Program-made: the position numbers and the translations under genes | Notes under the pieces: generated by a model | The model's input: only the letters and a program-made list of their open reading frames with translations | The model's database searches: none | What the model was told of the DNA's origin: nothing | Origin: an uncultured Lachnospiraceae bacterium | GTDB lineage: Bacteria > Bacillota > Clostridia > Lachnospirales > Lachnospiraceae | Assembly (NCBI GenBank): GCA_947652735.1 | Contig: CANTEG010000004.1 | Span: 1-64,000 of the forward strand | DNA: 64,000 bases | Direction of reading: 5' to 3' | Shown: positions 1 to 8,351 of the stretch, piece after piece | Numbering within the stretch: position 1 is the stretch's first letter | Layout: the number at the start of each line of letters is the position of its first letter

Positions 1-3
1 TTA

Positions 4-22
4 GCAGGATTTTTAATCCTGC
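4..22. other. Perfect 8-bp stem-loop at the window edge
   Basis: GCAGGATT and AATCCTGC are exact inverted repeats around a 3-base loop. Whatever gene it serves lies outside the window. It could be a terminator stem, but no long T-run follows on either strand. Confidence 0.4.
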
Positions 23-24
23 CT

Positions 25-53
25 TATAGGAAAATACAGAGGATTTTCCTATA
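25..53. repeat. Dispersed palindrome, copy 1 (TATAGGAAA...TTTCCTATA)
   Basis: TATAGGAAAAT and ATTTTCCTATA form a perfect 11-bp inverted repeat with a 7-base spacer. A close relative, with the same CTGCC lead-in and the same A-rich tail, sits at 35486-35513. Both copies directly precede a terminator-like hairpin. Two copies with shared flanks suggest a dispersed intergenic element. Confidence 0.6.
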
Positions 54-56
54 AAA

Positions 57-101
57 TAAAAAATAAGCAGTATCACGCTTAGTCTGCTTATACTGCTTAT
101 C
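57..101 (-). terminator. Intrinsic terminator downstream of the first gene pair
   Basis: ATAAGCAGTAT (63-73) and ATACTGCTTAT (90-100) are a perfect 11-bp inverted repeat. On the minus strand the stem is followed by a T-rich run, as expected for rho-independent termination of the operon ending at 202. Confidence 0.65.
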
Positions 102-201
102 ATTTTATGTTATTTTGTTATCGGGAGGGAACCTTTATGTCACTTAAAATTTTATTTGCCACAAAAAAGAGGGTTACGTACAACCATTAATTTTAATCCA
201 C

Positions 202-762
202 CTAATAATAAAGGTCCTCTCTTTTCTTGTTTTCCCTTTTTTCCTTTAACTTTTCCAGCTGTTCCTCCTGCTCCTTTTTCTTCTTTAGGCGTTCTTCCTG
301 TTCTTCTTTCAGCTCTCTCCAGCCCTTCGTATCAGACACAACTGTTGTGGACGTCTGCATAGTTACATTTCCCTTGTTATCAATACTCCAGCTTTCCGAA
401 TAATTCGTGAGTCTTGCACCGATTGCCCTTGCATTTGCTTTGGCATTTTCATACCCGCTCTGACGGCTTTCCTTGTAAAAGGCGAGACTTTCCTCCAGTT
501 CCTTCGCCTTATCGGCGTTATATGCACACTCTTTTAAATACGCACTTGAAATCACAACACTTCCGTTTCTTACACAGTCGTACTTTTTTGCAATATAAGA
601 ATAATAATCCGATGCAGCACTTTTTGCCGTATTTTTCTCACTACTTGTCCTCGAAGCTGTAGCTTCCCTTGTTTGTATTTCATTTCCCGCATCATTTTTC
701 TTATAGGTATAAGCCTTTTCATAAACATGATTGTAGTTGTTTCCAATTCCTGTAACTGCCAT
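202..762 (-). CDS. Hypothetical protein, DUF6033-like
   Basis: This 186-residue protein has no signal peptide or membrane segment. The N-terminal half is polar and Tyr-rich (YNHVYEKAYTYKKND). The last ~40 residues are an almost uninterrupted Lys/Glu helix that is probably a coiled coil. A GAGGG ribosome-binding site lies 7 bases before the ATG. It is the second gene of a pair, 28 bp after 791-1663, and both end in charged helices. The layout resembles DUF6033 proteins of Lachnospiraceae, an assignment from memory. No function can be read from the sequence. Confidence 0.6.
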   Translation of the reverse strand: MAVTGIGNNYNHVYEKAYTYKKNDAGNEIQTREATASRTSSEKNTAKSAASDYYSYIAKKYDCVRNGSVVISSAYLKECAYNADKAKELEESLAFYKESRQSGYENAKANARAIGARLTNYSESWSIDNKGNVTMQTSTTVVSDTKGWRELKEEQEERLKKKKEQEEQLEKLKEKRENKKREDLYY

Positions 763-790
763 AATTTTTCCCTCACTCGTTTTTTACACT

Positions 791-1663
791 TTAATTTTCT
801 TTATATTTTTTATTGTTAATTATATTTGCCTGTTCACTGCTCCTCCGCAAAAAATCATATCCCGCCATCTGGCTTTGATAAAACCTTAAGTCCTCCAGTT
901 CCTGTGTTCTTCTCTTGTCAGCACTTTCCCTTAATATCTCTATGTATTTCACGCGACGTTTTCTTTTTCTTTCCTGTTCTGCCCGAAACTGTTCCTGCTC
1001 CTCTTTTGACGGTCCCGTAATTCTTCCTGGACCTGTAACTGTACAATTCCGTACATCTCCGTTTTCGTCCAAATCAAACACATAACTTTTTCCCGCCTGA
1101 TGCTCTGCCACATTCATTCCAAGGGAAGCTGCTACCGTGTTATCCCAGCGGTCATAATCTTCCTTCCACTCCTGAACCTTTGCCATAATCCGTCTGGCAT
1201 AGTCTGGGTCCGCATCCATTTTTTTCTGCAAGCTCTCAGGTATTAAAATGGCAATTTGTCCTGAGCCTACACTACTGTAATTCCTCTGCAAATCGCTTCT
1301 GGTCTGAGGCGGATTTGAACCGACAGGTCTCCAGTCATTTAATGCATCTGCACTTGTATTTTTCTGAAAATACTCCCAAAACGGAAAGTCGTTTCTCTGC
1401 CAGTTTGACGAAGAAATATCGGCATTCCCCACATGAGTTATCACATTATATTGCGGAAATGCATCCACGAAATTTGTGGCTCCCACCTTTCCTGTATTAA
1501 ATATTTTACTAATCTGTGAGATATAATCGGTGCTGCCTGCCATTTTATTCTCATAAGCCACCTTAAATGCATTTGCAGCATTTTTATCCGTTATTTTGCT
1601 GATACGCTCCTGATAGGTTTCCCCCATGTACTGTCCTGCTTCAATTTTGTTTCCACTATTCAT
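791..1663 (-). CDS. Hypothetical protein, DUF6033-like
   Basis: This 290-residue soluble protein has no signal peptide. Residues ~1-200 look globular, with motifs such as FWEYFQKNT and a stretch resembling IAILIPESLQKKM. A charged helix (~225-275) rich in Arg, Glu and Gln follows. An AAAGGGG ribosome-binding site precedes the ATG. It is the first gene of a two-gene operon with 202-762. I recognise it loosely as the DUF6033 type, found in Lachnospiraceae and uncharacterised. No catalytic motif is visible. Confidence 0.6.
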   Translation of the reverse strand: MNSGNKIEAGQYMGETYQERISKITDKNAANAFKVAYENKMAGSTDYISQISKIFNTGKVGATNFVDAFPQYNVITHVGNADISSSNWQRNDFPFWEYFQKNTSADALNDWRPVGSNPPQTRSDLQRNYSSVGSGQIAILIPESLQKKMDADPDYARRIMAKVQEWKEDYDRWDNTVAASLGMNVAEHQAGKSYVFDLDENGDVRNCTVTGPGRITGPSKEEQEQFRAEQERKRKRRVKYIEILRESADKRRTQELEDLRFYQSQMAGYDFLRRSSEQANIINNKKYKEN

Positions 1664-1751
1664 GTTTATTACCCCTTTCCTTTAAACATCATTTCATTCA
1701 TATTTTATTATCAAATGAGCTGATAACATATTCTAATTTTTCATAAAATAT

Positions 1752-3203
1752 TCAACCAGGCTCATTTTTCATCATCACAGACAGGATAAAGGTTCCGCCC
1801 TCCACCTTAAAATCTATTGTTCCATGATATTTTTCTACCGTGTTTTTCATGTTTCTAAGCCCCATTCCATGATTTTCCTTATCAGCCTTAACTGTAATTG
1901 GAAATTCCGCCTGTGACTTTTGAAACAGCTTACCATCAAAACTGTTAATAATCGTCAAAACCAAAAATTTCCCTTTTTGTACGGACGCAAGACGAATAAA
2001 TGTATCTGCATTCCTGTCTTCCTCCTTGACCCTCCTGCATGCTTCAACAGCATTGTCAATTGCATTTCCAAGTATAATGCCTATGTCATAGCTGTGAATT
2101 TTCAAAGTTTGCGGAAACATCAGCATATCTGTCTCCATTTTCAAATCAGGAATCACCCGTACTGCCTCATGGTATTTCATATTAAGCAATGTATCTGCCA
2201 CCGTGTTTCCTGTCTTAAAACGCATTTCCAGACGGTCAAAGGTATTGTTCAAATCAGCCAGATATTCCTTAAGCTCCCTGTTTTCTTCTGTAGAAAGCTG
2301 TCCAATTATGGCAATTGTATTTTTCATATCATGCTTCATTCCCCGTATCTCTGCGTAGACACGCTCCATTTCTTCCATGTGCTCCTGCATACTGCTCACT
2401 TGATTTTGGAGCACAACCCGTTCGCTTTTCACCCTGCTTGTATAAATCATATCCTGAAACAGCTTCACACTATACAAAATAGAAGCCAGTGACAAAAGCA
2501 AAATGGACGGAATAACAACAATTAGAATTGGATAGCTGTTATAAAGCATTTGAGGCACATTACCCTCCACTGTAATTATGATAATTCTAAGCAGCACGCT
2601 GATAAACAGCGACACTACAGTCGGTGTGAGCAAAAATAAAAGCTCCGTTCTGCTGATTTCATAATCCTTTTCCCTGAAATCACGGACAATTTTTCTAAGT
2701 GCCACAAACACAAGCAACCCAATTAAAAAATATTGAATTATCTGTACAACCATAATACTGCCGCTATACGTTATGGTAAGTGCCCTGTCTGACGTAAAAA
2801 TCCCCTTATTGACAAAACGGTTCCACATGGTTATCAACCCATCAGCCACCTTATCCATCAATATGACTGCAAAATATCTGCCAATTTCCACGACTGCCAA
2901 AAAAGCAGTGACAACAAAAATGGTAATCAGACGAAATGGCTTATAAAAAATGAGGGCAGCCAAAAATAAAAAGCACAGCGACAATATCAGCTTTTTTGCA
3001 GCATCACCATCTACCGATACAGTTTCACCATTAAACACAAGACCTGATATCCCATACAGCCCTAACGTATAAAATATGATTAAGGCAAAATCACTCCACC
3101 TGCTGTTCCATCTTCGTTCCAGAAAACTCCCAAAAAAGTATTGCAGGCAATATCCCTGAAACACAACTAACGCAAGATACAACAGTGAAACCGCACTATA
3201 CAC
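1752..3203 (-). CDS. GHKL sensor histidine kinase, AgrC-like
   Basis: Six or seven hydrophobic segments (~residues 5-255) form a polytopic sensor. A short coiled coil, the phospho-acceptor motif MKHDMKN (His at ~291), the N-box GNAIDNAVEA and a G-box HGMGLRNMKN follow. This is the AgrC/HPK10 layout, which signals to a LytTR regulator. The best start is a GTG at 3203 with GGAGGG 8 bases before it. An ATG at 3218 is in frame but has no Shine-Dalgarno. The gene overlaps the end of the regulator gene by 8 bp, so the two are translationally coupled. No agrB or agrD peptide gene lies beside it, so the signal is unknown. Confidence 0.9.
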   Translation of the reverse strand: MYSAVSLLYLALVVFQGYCLQYFFGSFLERRWNSRWSDFALIIFYTLGLYGISGLVFNGETVSVDGDAAKKLILSLCFLFLAALIFYKPFRLITIFVVTAFLAVVEIGRYFAVILMDKVADGLITMWNRFVNKGIFTSDRALTITYSGSIMVVQIIQYFLIGLLVFVALRKIVRDFREKDYEISRTELLFLLTPTVVSLFISVLLRIIIITVEGNVPQMLYNSYPILIVVIPSILLLSLASILYSVKLFQDMIYTSRVKSERVVLQNQVSSMQEHMEEMERVYAEIRGMKHDMKNTIAIIGQLSTEENRELKEYLADLNNTFDRLEMRFKTGNTVADTLLNMKYHEAVRVIPDLKMETDMLMFPQTLKIHSYDIGIILGNAIDNAVEACRRVKEEDRNADTFIRLASVQKGKFLVLTIINSFDGKLFQKSQAEFPITVKADKENHGMGLRNMKNTVEKYHGTIDFKVEGGTFILSVMMKNEPG

Positions 3204-3900
3204 CCGGTATCCCTCCATTCTGTAAGTACCACATATATGTCTTTACAAAATGTCCGTACTTCTTCTTTGTCAGATAAATTTTATCTCCATTTATAACGGT
3301 TATGCTGTCATTGTCATATTCTGTGATATGAGCCATATTCACAATGTAGCCCCGATGACAGCGGTAAAACTCCTCGTCAAGCTGCCCCTCAAGTTCTTCC
3401 ATTGTTGCATAAATTTCTATGATGCCCCTTAACCCCATCGTATGGATTGCTACCTTTTTCCCTCTGCTCTCAATATAAAGGATGTCATCAATGTCAAGTG
3501 TGAGGTTTTTCTTTTTGATAAAGAGTCCCCGCTTTGCCTGCCTTTTTGCAGCTTCATCTGCTGCCCGTTCCAACACCTCTTTGAATTTGACATCGTCAAC
3601 AGGCTTTAACAGATAGTGGAATGCATATAAGTCAAGGGCATCAAACACATACTCCCTGTTGCCCGTAACAAATACCAAGACAAACTCATCCTGCTTTTGA
3701 CGTAAGCGCCTTGCCGTTTCAATACCGTCCATGTCGTCCATCCGTATATCAAGAAAAACAATGTCAAACTGCTTCCCTGACGCAAGCAGCTCCTCCCCGG
3801 CGGCATAAGCTTCCAAATGGCAGTCAGGCTTCTGCTTTTTTATCAGACGACATATATGCTCCCGTATTACTTTTTCATCATCCACAACTGCGATATCCAA
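3196..3900 (-). CDS. LytTR response regulator, AgrA-like
   Basis: The N-terminal receiver has acidic pocket VVDDE (Asp7/8), phospho-acceptor Asp51 in FLDIRMDDMDG and the conserved Lys of LLKPVDD. The C-terminal LytTR DNA-binding domain spans ~130-230 (IESRGKKVAIHT, FYRCHRGYIVN). The most likely start is the TTG at 3900, since GAGGTGG lies 5-11 bases upstream. An in-frame TTG at 3915 would place that Shine-Dalgarno inside the gene. It is cotranscribed with the kinase at 1752-3203. The target genes are not evident. Confidence 0.9.
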   Translation of the reverse strand: MDIAVVDDEKVIREHICRLIKKQKPDCHLEAYAAGEELLASGKQFDIVFLDIRMDDMDGIETARRLRQKQDEFVLVFVTGNREYVFDALDLYAFHYLLKPVDDVKFKEVLERAADEAAKRQAKRGLFIKKKNLTLDIDDILYIESRGKKVAIHTMGLRGIIEIYATMEELEGQLDEEFYRCHRGYIVNMAHITEYDNDSITVINGDKIYLTKKKYGHFVKTYMWYLQNGGIPGV

Positions 3901-4044
3901 AATCCGCCACCTCAAATTCTGTAAAGATATTCAATTGTTATATCGGCAAAAATTTTTCGTATTTAGGTCATTTGGAATGAATCACCTAATTTTAGGGAAT
4001 GAAAAGAACCCTTTGTAGATTTTATCTATCATACTGCTTTTTTC

Positions 4045-5214
4045 CTAATAGCATTCTTTAAATATTTCATGAATTTCTTCGTGGGTCATAGCCTTATAAG
4101 CTCCCTGTACACAGGTGCAGGAATCTGCTACAGCCTTTAAATCTGTTTTTTCATCCACACCCAAATCCCGAAGCTTGTTCGGCAGCCCAATTTCTGAAAT
4201 AAATTTCTCCAGTGCATCAATACCTGCAAGTGCAATCTCCTCGTCTGCCCTTCCATTTCCAGAAATTCCCCACACTTCCATGGCAAACCGTTTAAATTTT
4301 GCAATACCTTCTTTGTAAATATGACGGTAATAAACAGGATGCAAAACGGCCAGTCCTGCACCGTGGTTACAGTCAGTAAATGCTCCAAGCTGATGCTCCA
4401 TCATATGGCACTCAAAATCGGTTTTCTTTCCCAGCTTAATGATTCGATTTTCTGCCATAACCGCCTCCCACATAAGATTACTTCTTGCTGTATAATCCTT
4501 TGGATTTTTAATAGCTGCACGCAAGTCACGAATCACGCCACGCATAAGCGCCTCAGCAATATCATCCGACACATTCGGTTCATCAGGTGCACTAAAATAA
4601 ATCTCCATAATATGTGAAAGGGAATCAAAGCCTCCTGATACCATCTGCTTCACTGGTACACTGAACGTATAGGTTGGATCAAGCAATGCCAATTTAGGAT
4701 TACACTTAGGATAATCCCGTCCCGTCTTAACTTTCAGTTCCTCATTGGTAATGACTGCTCCTCCATTCATTTCACTGCCTGTTCCTGACACCGTGACAAT
4801 CACGCATAGTGGCACAGGTTCAAAATCTATAATACCCGGCTTCGCCCAGTAGTCACTCCAAAGGTCACCATCATATTTTGCCGCCATAGATATAGCCTTG
4901 CTGCAATCCATAACGCTTCCCCCACCTACAGCCAGAATTACATCCACCTGATTTTCCCTTGCCAGCTTTGCACCTTCCGTTACCTTGGCATAAGTAGGAT
5001 TTGCCATAATACCGTTGAATTCTACAATCGTTTTCCCATCTTTCTCCAAAACCCCCATAATTTCATCATAAATACCATTTTTCTTAATAGAACCGCCACC
5101 ATATGCCAGCATCACATTATTTCCATAGTGTTTTAAAAAGCAAGAAAGGTACTCCTTCACACATCCCTTTCCGAAAATAACTTTTGTTCCATTTTCAAAA
5201 ATAAAATTATTCAT
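4045..5214 (-). CDS. Iron-containing alcohol dehydrogenase (butanol dehydrogenase type)
   Basis: This is a family III alcohol dehydrogenase of ~389 residues that reduces aldehydes or ketones with NAD(P)H. The nucleotide-binding motif is GGGSVMDCSK. The metal ligands are Asp/His in GGFDSLSHIMEIYF and the His residues of CHMMEHQLGAF and CNHGAGLAVLHPVYY. AGGAG precedes the ATG at 5214; the frame continues upstream to 5259 without a better ribosome site. The upstream extension would overlap a broken hydrolase gene. The substrate cannot be told from sequence. Confidence 0.92.
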   Translation of the reverse strand: MNNFIFENGTKVIFGKGCVKEYLSCFLKHYGNNVMLAYGGGSIKKNGIYDEIMGVLEKDGKTIVEFNGIMANPTYAKVTEGAKLARENQVDVILAVGGGSVMDCSKAISMAAKYDGDLWSDYWAKPGIIDFEPVPLCVIVTVSGTGSEMNGGAVITNEELKVKTGRDYPKCNPKLALLDPTYTFSVPVKQMVSGGFDSLSHIMEIYFSAPDEPNVSDDIAEALMRGVIRDLRAAIKNPKDYTARSNLMWEAVMAENRIIKLGKKTDFECHMMEHQLGAFTDCNHGAGLAVLHPVYYRHIYKEGIAKFKRFAMEVWGISGNGRADEEIALAGIDALEKFISEIGLPNKLRDLGVDEKTDLKAVADSCTCVQGAYKAMTHEEIHEIFKECY

Positions 5215-5237
5215 AGCCTGCGTTCTCCTTTTCATCA

Positions 5238-5465
5238 TTACTTTATCTGCTTTCGCCAAAATTCTACCGCATCATTAAGCCACCCCTCCGCAACGGTTCC
5301 CGTTCCTAATCCAAAGCCGTGCCTAAGTCCTTCATAGGCATGAAATTCCGTAGGAATACCAAGTGCCGACATTGCGTTAAGCCGTGCCTGCATAGTCTGC
5401 CAGTTTGCAATCCCATCATTTGTTCCCACACATGCATAAGTCGTCCCATAAGAAATCTTGTTTTC
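5238..5465 (-). pseudogene. 3' remnant of an alpha/beta hydrolase (acetyl esterase type)
   Basis: The open frame encodes only the last ~75 residues of an alpha/beta hydrolase, including the catalytic-His region (YEGLRHGFGLGTG) and TEFHAY. Upstream in frame is a TAG stop at 5466-5468, so the nucleophile half is missing. The only possible initiator is a GTG within the family fold. This is a truncated gene between alcohol dehydrogenase and the LysR gene, not a functional small protein. Confidence 0.75.
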
Positions 5466-5469
5466 CTAA

Positions 5470-5541
5470 TTATAAAAAAATCGAGACTCCATAAGAAGTC
5501 TCGATTCGTTAATCACTTATTACCTTTTCGTTATATCCTTG
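5470..5541 (-). repeat. 72-bp direct repeat with embedded terminator, copy 1
   Basis: ATCGAGACT and AGTCTCGAT form a hairpin followed on the minus strand by a T-run, so it should terminate the LysR gene ending at 5545. The hairpin and ~40 bp beside it (AACGAATCGAGACTTCT, AAAGGTAATAA) recur in the same orientation at 7597-7667. Confidence 0.75.
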
Positions 5542-5544
5542 TTT

Positions 5545-6435
5545 TTATTGTGACACTTCCTTAGCTGCTGCAAGAAAGCTTTTTACCAGCTCAGATGGGT
5601 TAGGTGAATGAAGCAGCCCATATGGGATGCTGTGCTCCCATTCCACAGGTATAACCTTTAAAAGAGGGTGCACGTTAGCCCAGCCTGGAATAGCCAATAA
5701 AACATCATTTCCATTCTCACATCGGTTAAAAACATTCATGCTGTAGAAATCAAAATCCACAATGTTGATTTGACTGTGGTTTTGCCAGATATCATCCCGA
5801 AGCATATCGACATAGTGGCTCCAGTCCCGATGCATCAGCAATAAATTTTCTCCGTAAAGGTCTTGAATTTTCAACTTGTTTTTTGCTGCGAGGTGGTGAT
5901 GCACGGAAACTGCACAGCAAAATGGCTCCCGTGACAGTTCAAGACCTGCACACTGACGCAAACCCAACATCGTTTCATCAAAGATGCCGCCGATTACATC
6001 TATATTTTTTCCAAGGTTTGCCAGTATCTCCCTTGCATTTTCAGGCGTGTTTTCAAAGGGAATAATTTGGAATTTCATATCCGGACAACGTATCTGAACC
6101 TTAGACCATAACTGTATTAAAAGCTGGGCAGGTGTCATCGGCGAACTGCCAATCCGAATAACATTCGTGTTTTCCTGCATGGCATTTTTTGCTCTCGTCA
6201 CAGAGTCCTTGCAATACTGAATAATATACTTACTATCCTGATACAAAGACTTTCCCGCATTTGTTAAAATAAGCCCTCGATGTGTCCGTTCAAACAATTT
6301 TACATCCAACGAGCTTTCCAATAAATTTATCTGCTTAATGACCGCAGTCGGGGTAATATATGATTCATCCGCTGCTTTATTAAAGCTGCCCGCATCCGCT
6401 ACCCGTATAAAAGTTTCAAGCTGGGGATTGTACAT
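5545..6435 (-). CDS. LysR-family transcriptional regulator
   Basis: This 296-residue protein has an N-terminal winged helix-turn-helix (LETFIRVADAGSFNKAAD through LFERTHRGLILT) and a C-terminal co-inducer domain (~90-295). The ATG at 6435 has AGGGAGGTG at good spacing. Longer in-frame readings to 6543 lack a ribosome site. Its C-terminal domain is unusual in carrying several Trp and His residues, but no ligand can be inferred. The regulated genes may be the neighbouring dehydrogenase and flavodoxin genes, by position only. Confidence 0.9.
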   Translation of the reverse strand: MYNPQLETFIRVADAGSFNKAADESYITPTAVIKQINLLESSLDVKLFERTHRGLILTNAGKSLYQDSKYIIQYCKDSVTRAKNAMQENTNVIRIGSSPMTPAQLLIQLWSKVQIRCPDMKFQIIPFENTPENAREILANLGKNIDVIGGIFDETMLGLRQCAGLELSREPFCCAVSVHHHLAAKNKLKIQDLYGENLLLMHRDWSHYVDMLRDDIWQNHSQINIVDFDFYSMNVFNRCENGNDVLLAIPGWANVHPLLKVIPVEWEHSIPYGLLHSPNPSELVKSFLAAAKEVSQ

Positions 6436-6518
6436 TGGTGGCACCTCCCTTTGGTTTTGCTTATCTTTATGTTGCTTTAAACTAATTATAAAAATATATA
6501 CGGCAGTTTTGTATTCAG

Positions 6519-6823
6519 CTACAGGAGTATATTCCCATCCCACTGGGAAGCTCCGTGTAAATATGCCGCAAACAACTCAGGACGCATTCCCATGACACGT
6601 GACATTGTCTCTCCGCCTGCCGAATATCCCGTGCCGTAGACGCGCTTTTCATCTACGGCGTAATTTTCAAGAAAATATTCTGTCAGTTCAATTGTCTGTC
6701 TTGCTGATTTATCATTCCAATCCTCGACCTGTGGTGACACGACAATCACAGGCTCATCTATTTGTGTCCATATGTATACGCCTGTCTCTTTCAGATTATT
6801 TCCTTTACAACATCTTCTTCCAT
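6519..6823 (-). pseudogene. Internal remnant of a PHB-depolymerase-like esterase
   Basis: The frame encodes the nucleophile elbow GYSAGGETMS and preceding strand (PVIVVSPQVEDWND), ending at ASQWDG followed by a premature stop. There is no signal peptide, no start with a ribosome site and no C-terminal Asp/His part. Near 6800 the similarity seems to continue in another frame (MEEDVVKE), suggesting an additional frameshift. This family differs from the remnant at 5238-5465, so two different hydrolase genes decayed here. Confidence 0.65.
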
Positions 6824-6848
6824 TGTAGATATTTCACATTACTTCTTT

Positions 6849-7556
6849 CTATTTTATGCCAAGCTGATTTACCCACTCACGAATTGTTTCCTCGTCGGCA
6901 CCAGAAGAAAACCGCTTACCCTCAAGCCAATCGCCTGTTCCTGCTGCCTCTGCCAAAAGCTTACCGCTTTCTCCAAGGTCAGAGCTTGATGATGTACAAA
7001 ACGGAATCACTGTCTTTCCACTGAAATCATTTGCTGCAATAAATCCGTCTACCGGCCATGCTGCAATCCCCCACCAAATCGGATAACCGATAAAAACAGT
7101 GTCATAAGAATCCCAATCCGTCACGTTTGCATTTTCAAGCTCCACAACTCTTTGGTCAGGATTATCGTGCTCCACGGAAACACGGCTGTTGTTATTTCTC
7201 CAATCAAGGTCATCACTGCTATATGGATTTTTAGGAACGATTTCAAATAAATCCCCGCCTGTTTCTGTCGCAATATGTTCAGCGACCCCTTTTGTGTTGT
7301 TTGTTGCAGAGTAATATACTACAAGTATTTTCCCATCCTCTGTGCCCTCTGGCTGACTTTCAGATGAAGTCTCACTTACTGTTTCCTCATCCGTTAATTC
7401 CACCTCTGCTGATTCAGATGGTTCCTGTGTGCTTTCCATTTTCGTGCTATTGTCTTCCTGTGAAGATTGGGTAGAATTTTCATTTCCTCCTTTGCCACAT
7501 GATGTGAGACAAAAAACAAGTGTAAAGCTTAAAATCAATGTTAAAATTTTTTTCAT
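6849..7556 (-). CDS. Flavodoxin-like lipoprotein
   Basis: A lipoprotein signal peptide ends in the lipobox LTSC (Cys20). A Ser/Glu-rich linker runs to ~residue 75, and a flavodoxin fold fills the rest. The FMN phosphate loop is YYSATNNTKGVAE, and the ring-binding segments are GYPIWWGIAAWP and FCTSSSSDLGES. It is probably tethered outside the membrane and moves electrons or reduces a small substrate. GGAAGA precedes the ATG. It lies in a redox neighbourhood (alcohol dehydrogenase, CMD-cupin protein). Confidence 0.88.
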   Translation of the reverse strand: MKKILTLILSFTLVFCLTSCGKGGNENSTQSSQEDNSTKMESTQEPSESAEVELTDEETVSETSSESQPEGTEDGKILVVYYSATNNTKGVAEHIATETGGDLFEIVPKNPYSSDDLDWRNNNSRVSVEHDNPDQRVVELENANVTDWDSYDTVFIGYPIWWGIAAWPVDGFIAANDFSGKTVIPFCTSSSSDLGESGKLLAEAAGTGDWLEGKRFSSGADEETIREWVNQLGIK

Positions 7557-7596
7557 GGTAATCTTCCTTTCTTTTTATTTTTTTAGTGCTGCTTTT

Positions 7597-7667
7597 ATTA
7601 TAAAAAATCGAGACTCAATGAGAAGTCTCGATTCGTTAATGAGTTATTACCTTTGGGTTATAGCCCT
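7597..7667 (-). repeat. 72-bp direct repeat with embedded terminator, copy 2
   Basis: AATCGAGACT and AGTCTCGATT form a perfect hairpin followed on the minus strand by TTTTTT. It should terminate the hepT transcript ending at 7727. The sequence matches 5470-5541 over ~70 bp in the same orientation, including the non-hairpin half. Confidence 0.75.
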
Positions 7668-7726
7668 GCTCGTATTACAGATAATCTTTTTGTCCAATTA
7701 CCTGATTCAAGCTTTCTTACCGTCTT

Positions 7727-8071
7727 TCAAAATTGCTCCAATATCTTACCAATTGCTTTCTTCAATTCAGGTAAATCATATTGTATCGTATCCCATGCTG
7801 ATTCATAATCCAAATTAGAATACTGATGTGCAAAAATATCTCTGATTCCACACCATTCTTTCCATGGAACGGTATTTTCCTGTATTCTTAATTCCTCTGA
7901 TAACACCTTACATAACTCTCCTATTTGTAATATACACATACAACAAGCATTTTGAAAAACAGAATTATTTATAAATGTACCATAGTCATTATTAAACATG
8001 TCACAGGCTTCTTCTAATTGAGTACAATATTCTAAAATCTTTCTGAGAATAATTATATCTTTATTCTTCAT
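7727..8071 (-). CDS. hepT: HepT-like HEPN toxin (RNase)
   Basis: This 114-residue all-helical HEPN protein (DUF86 family) has the RX4HXY motif intact: Arg77, His82 and Tyr84 in IRDIFAHQY. In studied HepT toxins this motif forms the RNase site, and its Tyr is AMPylated by MntA. It is translated from an ATG with GGAG inside the end of the mntA gene (11-bp overlap). It is a little shorter than typical HepT but looks complete. A terminator-bearing repeat follows. Confidence 0.85.
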   Translation of the reverse strand: MKNKDIIILRKILEYCTQLEEACDMFNNDYGTFINNSVFQNACCMCILQIGELCKVLSEELRIQENTVPWKEWCGIRDIFAHQYSNLDYESAWDTIQYDLPELKKAIGKILEQF

Positions 8072-8351
8072 ATAACAATATCTCCGTTCCTGCTATTTCT
8101 TTCCTGAAATCATCACCAATCCCCGTTGTGGTAATTAAATCGACTGAAATATCCAATGCCTCTTGAACCCTTTGCCGCATTCCTGACAGTTTAAGTAAAG
8201 ACATTGGTTTCCCTTTTTCTACCAACAAATCTATATCACTTTCTTCATTTGCCATCCCCTTCGCATATGAGCCAAACAGATATAATCTCTTTACCCCATA
8301 TGAATATGCTATTGGTGCAACAGCTTTTTGAATTTCTTTAATATCTGGCAT
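8061..8351 (-). CDS. mntA: MntA-like nucleotidyltransferase antitoxin
   Basis: This 96-residue minimal nucleotidyltransferase carries GSX10DXD exactly (Gly27, Ser28, Asp39, Asp41 in LFGSYAKGMANEESDIDLL). In MntA/HepT modules it poly-AMPylates the toxin's tyrosine. The ATG at 8351 follows GGAGG with 10-base spacing. An in-frame extension to 8480 has no ribosome site. It overlaps hepT by 11 bp, the usual antitoxin-first order. Confidence 0.85.
   Translation of the reverse strand: MPDIKEIQKAVAPIAYSYGVKRLYLFGSYAKGMANEESDIDLLVEKGKPMSLLKLSGMRQRVQEALDISVDLITTTGIGDDFRKEIAGTEILLYEE

Noticed and set aside
1752..3900. Complete agr quorum-sensing system
   Set aside because: Only the AgrC/AgrA-like pair is present. 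I found no AgrB protease or short precursor peptide gene beside it.
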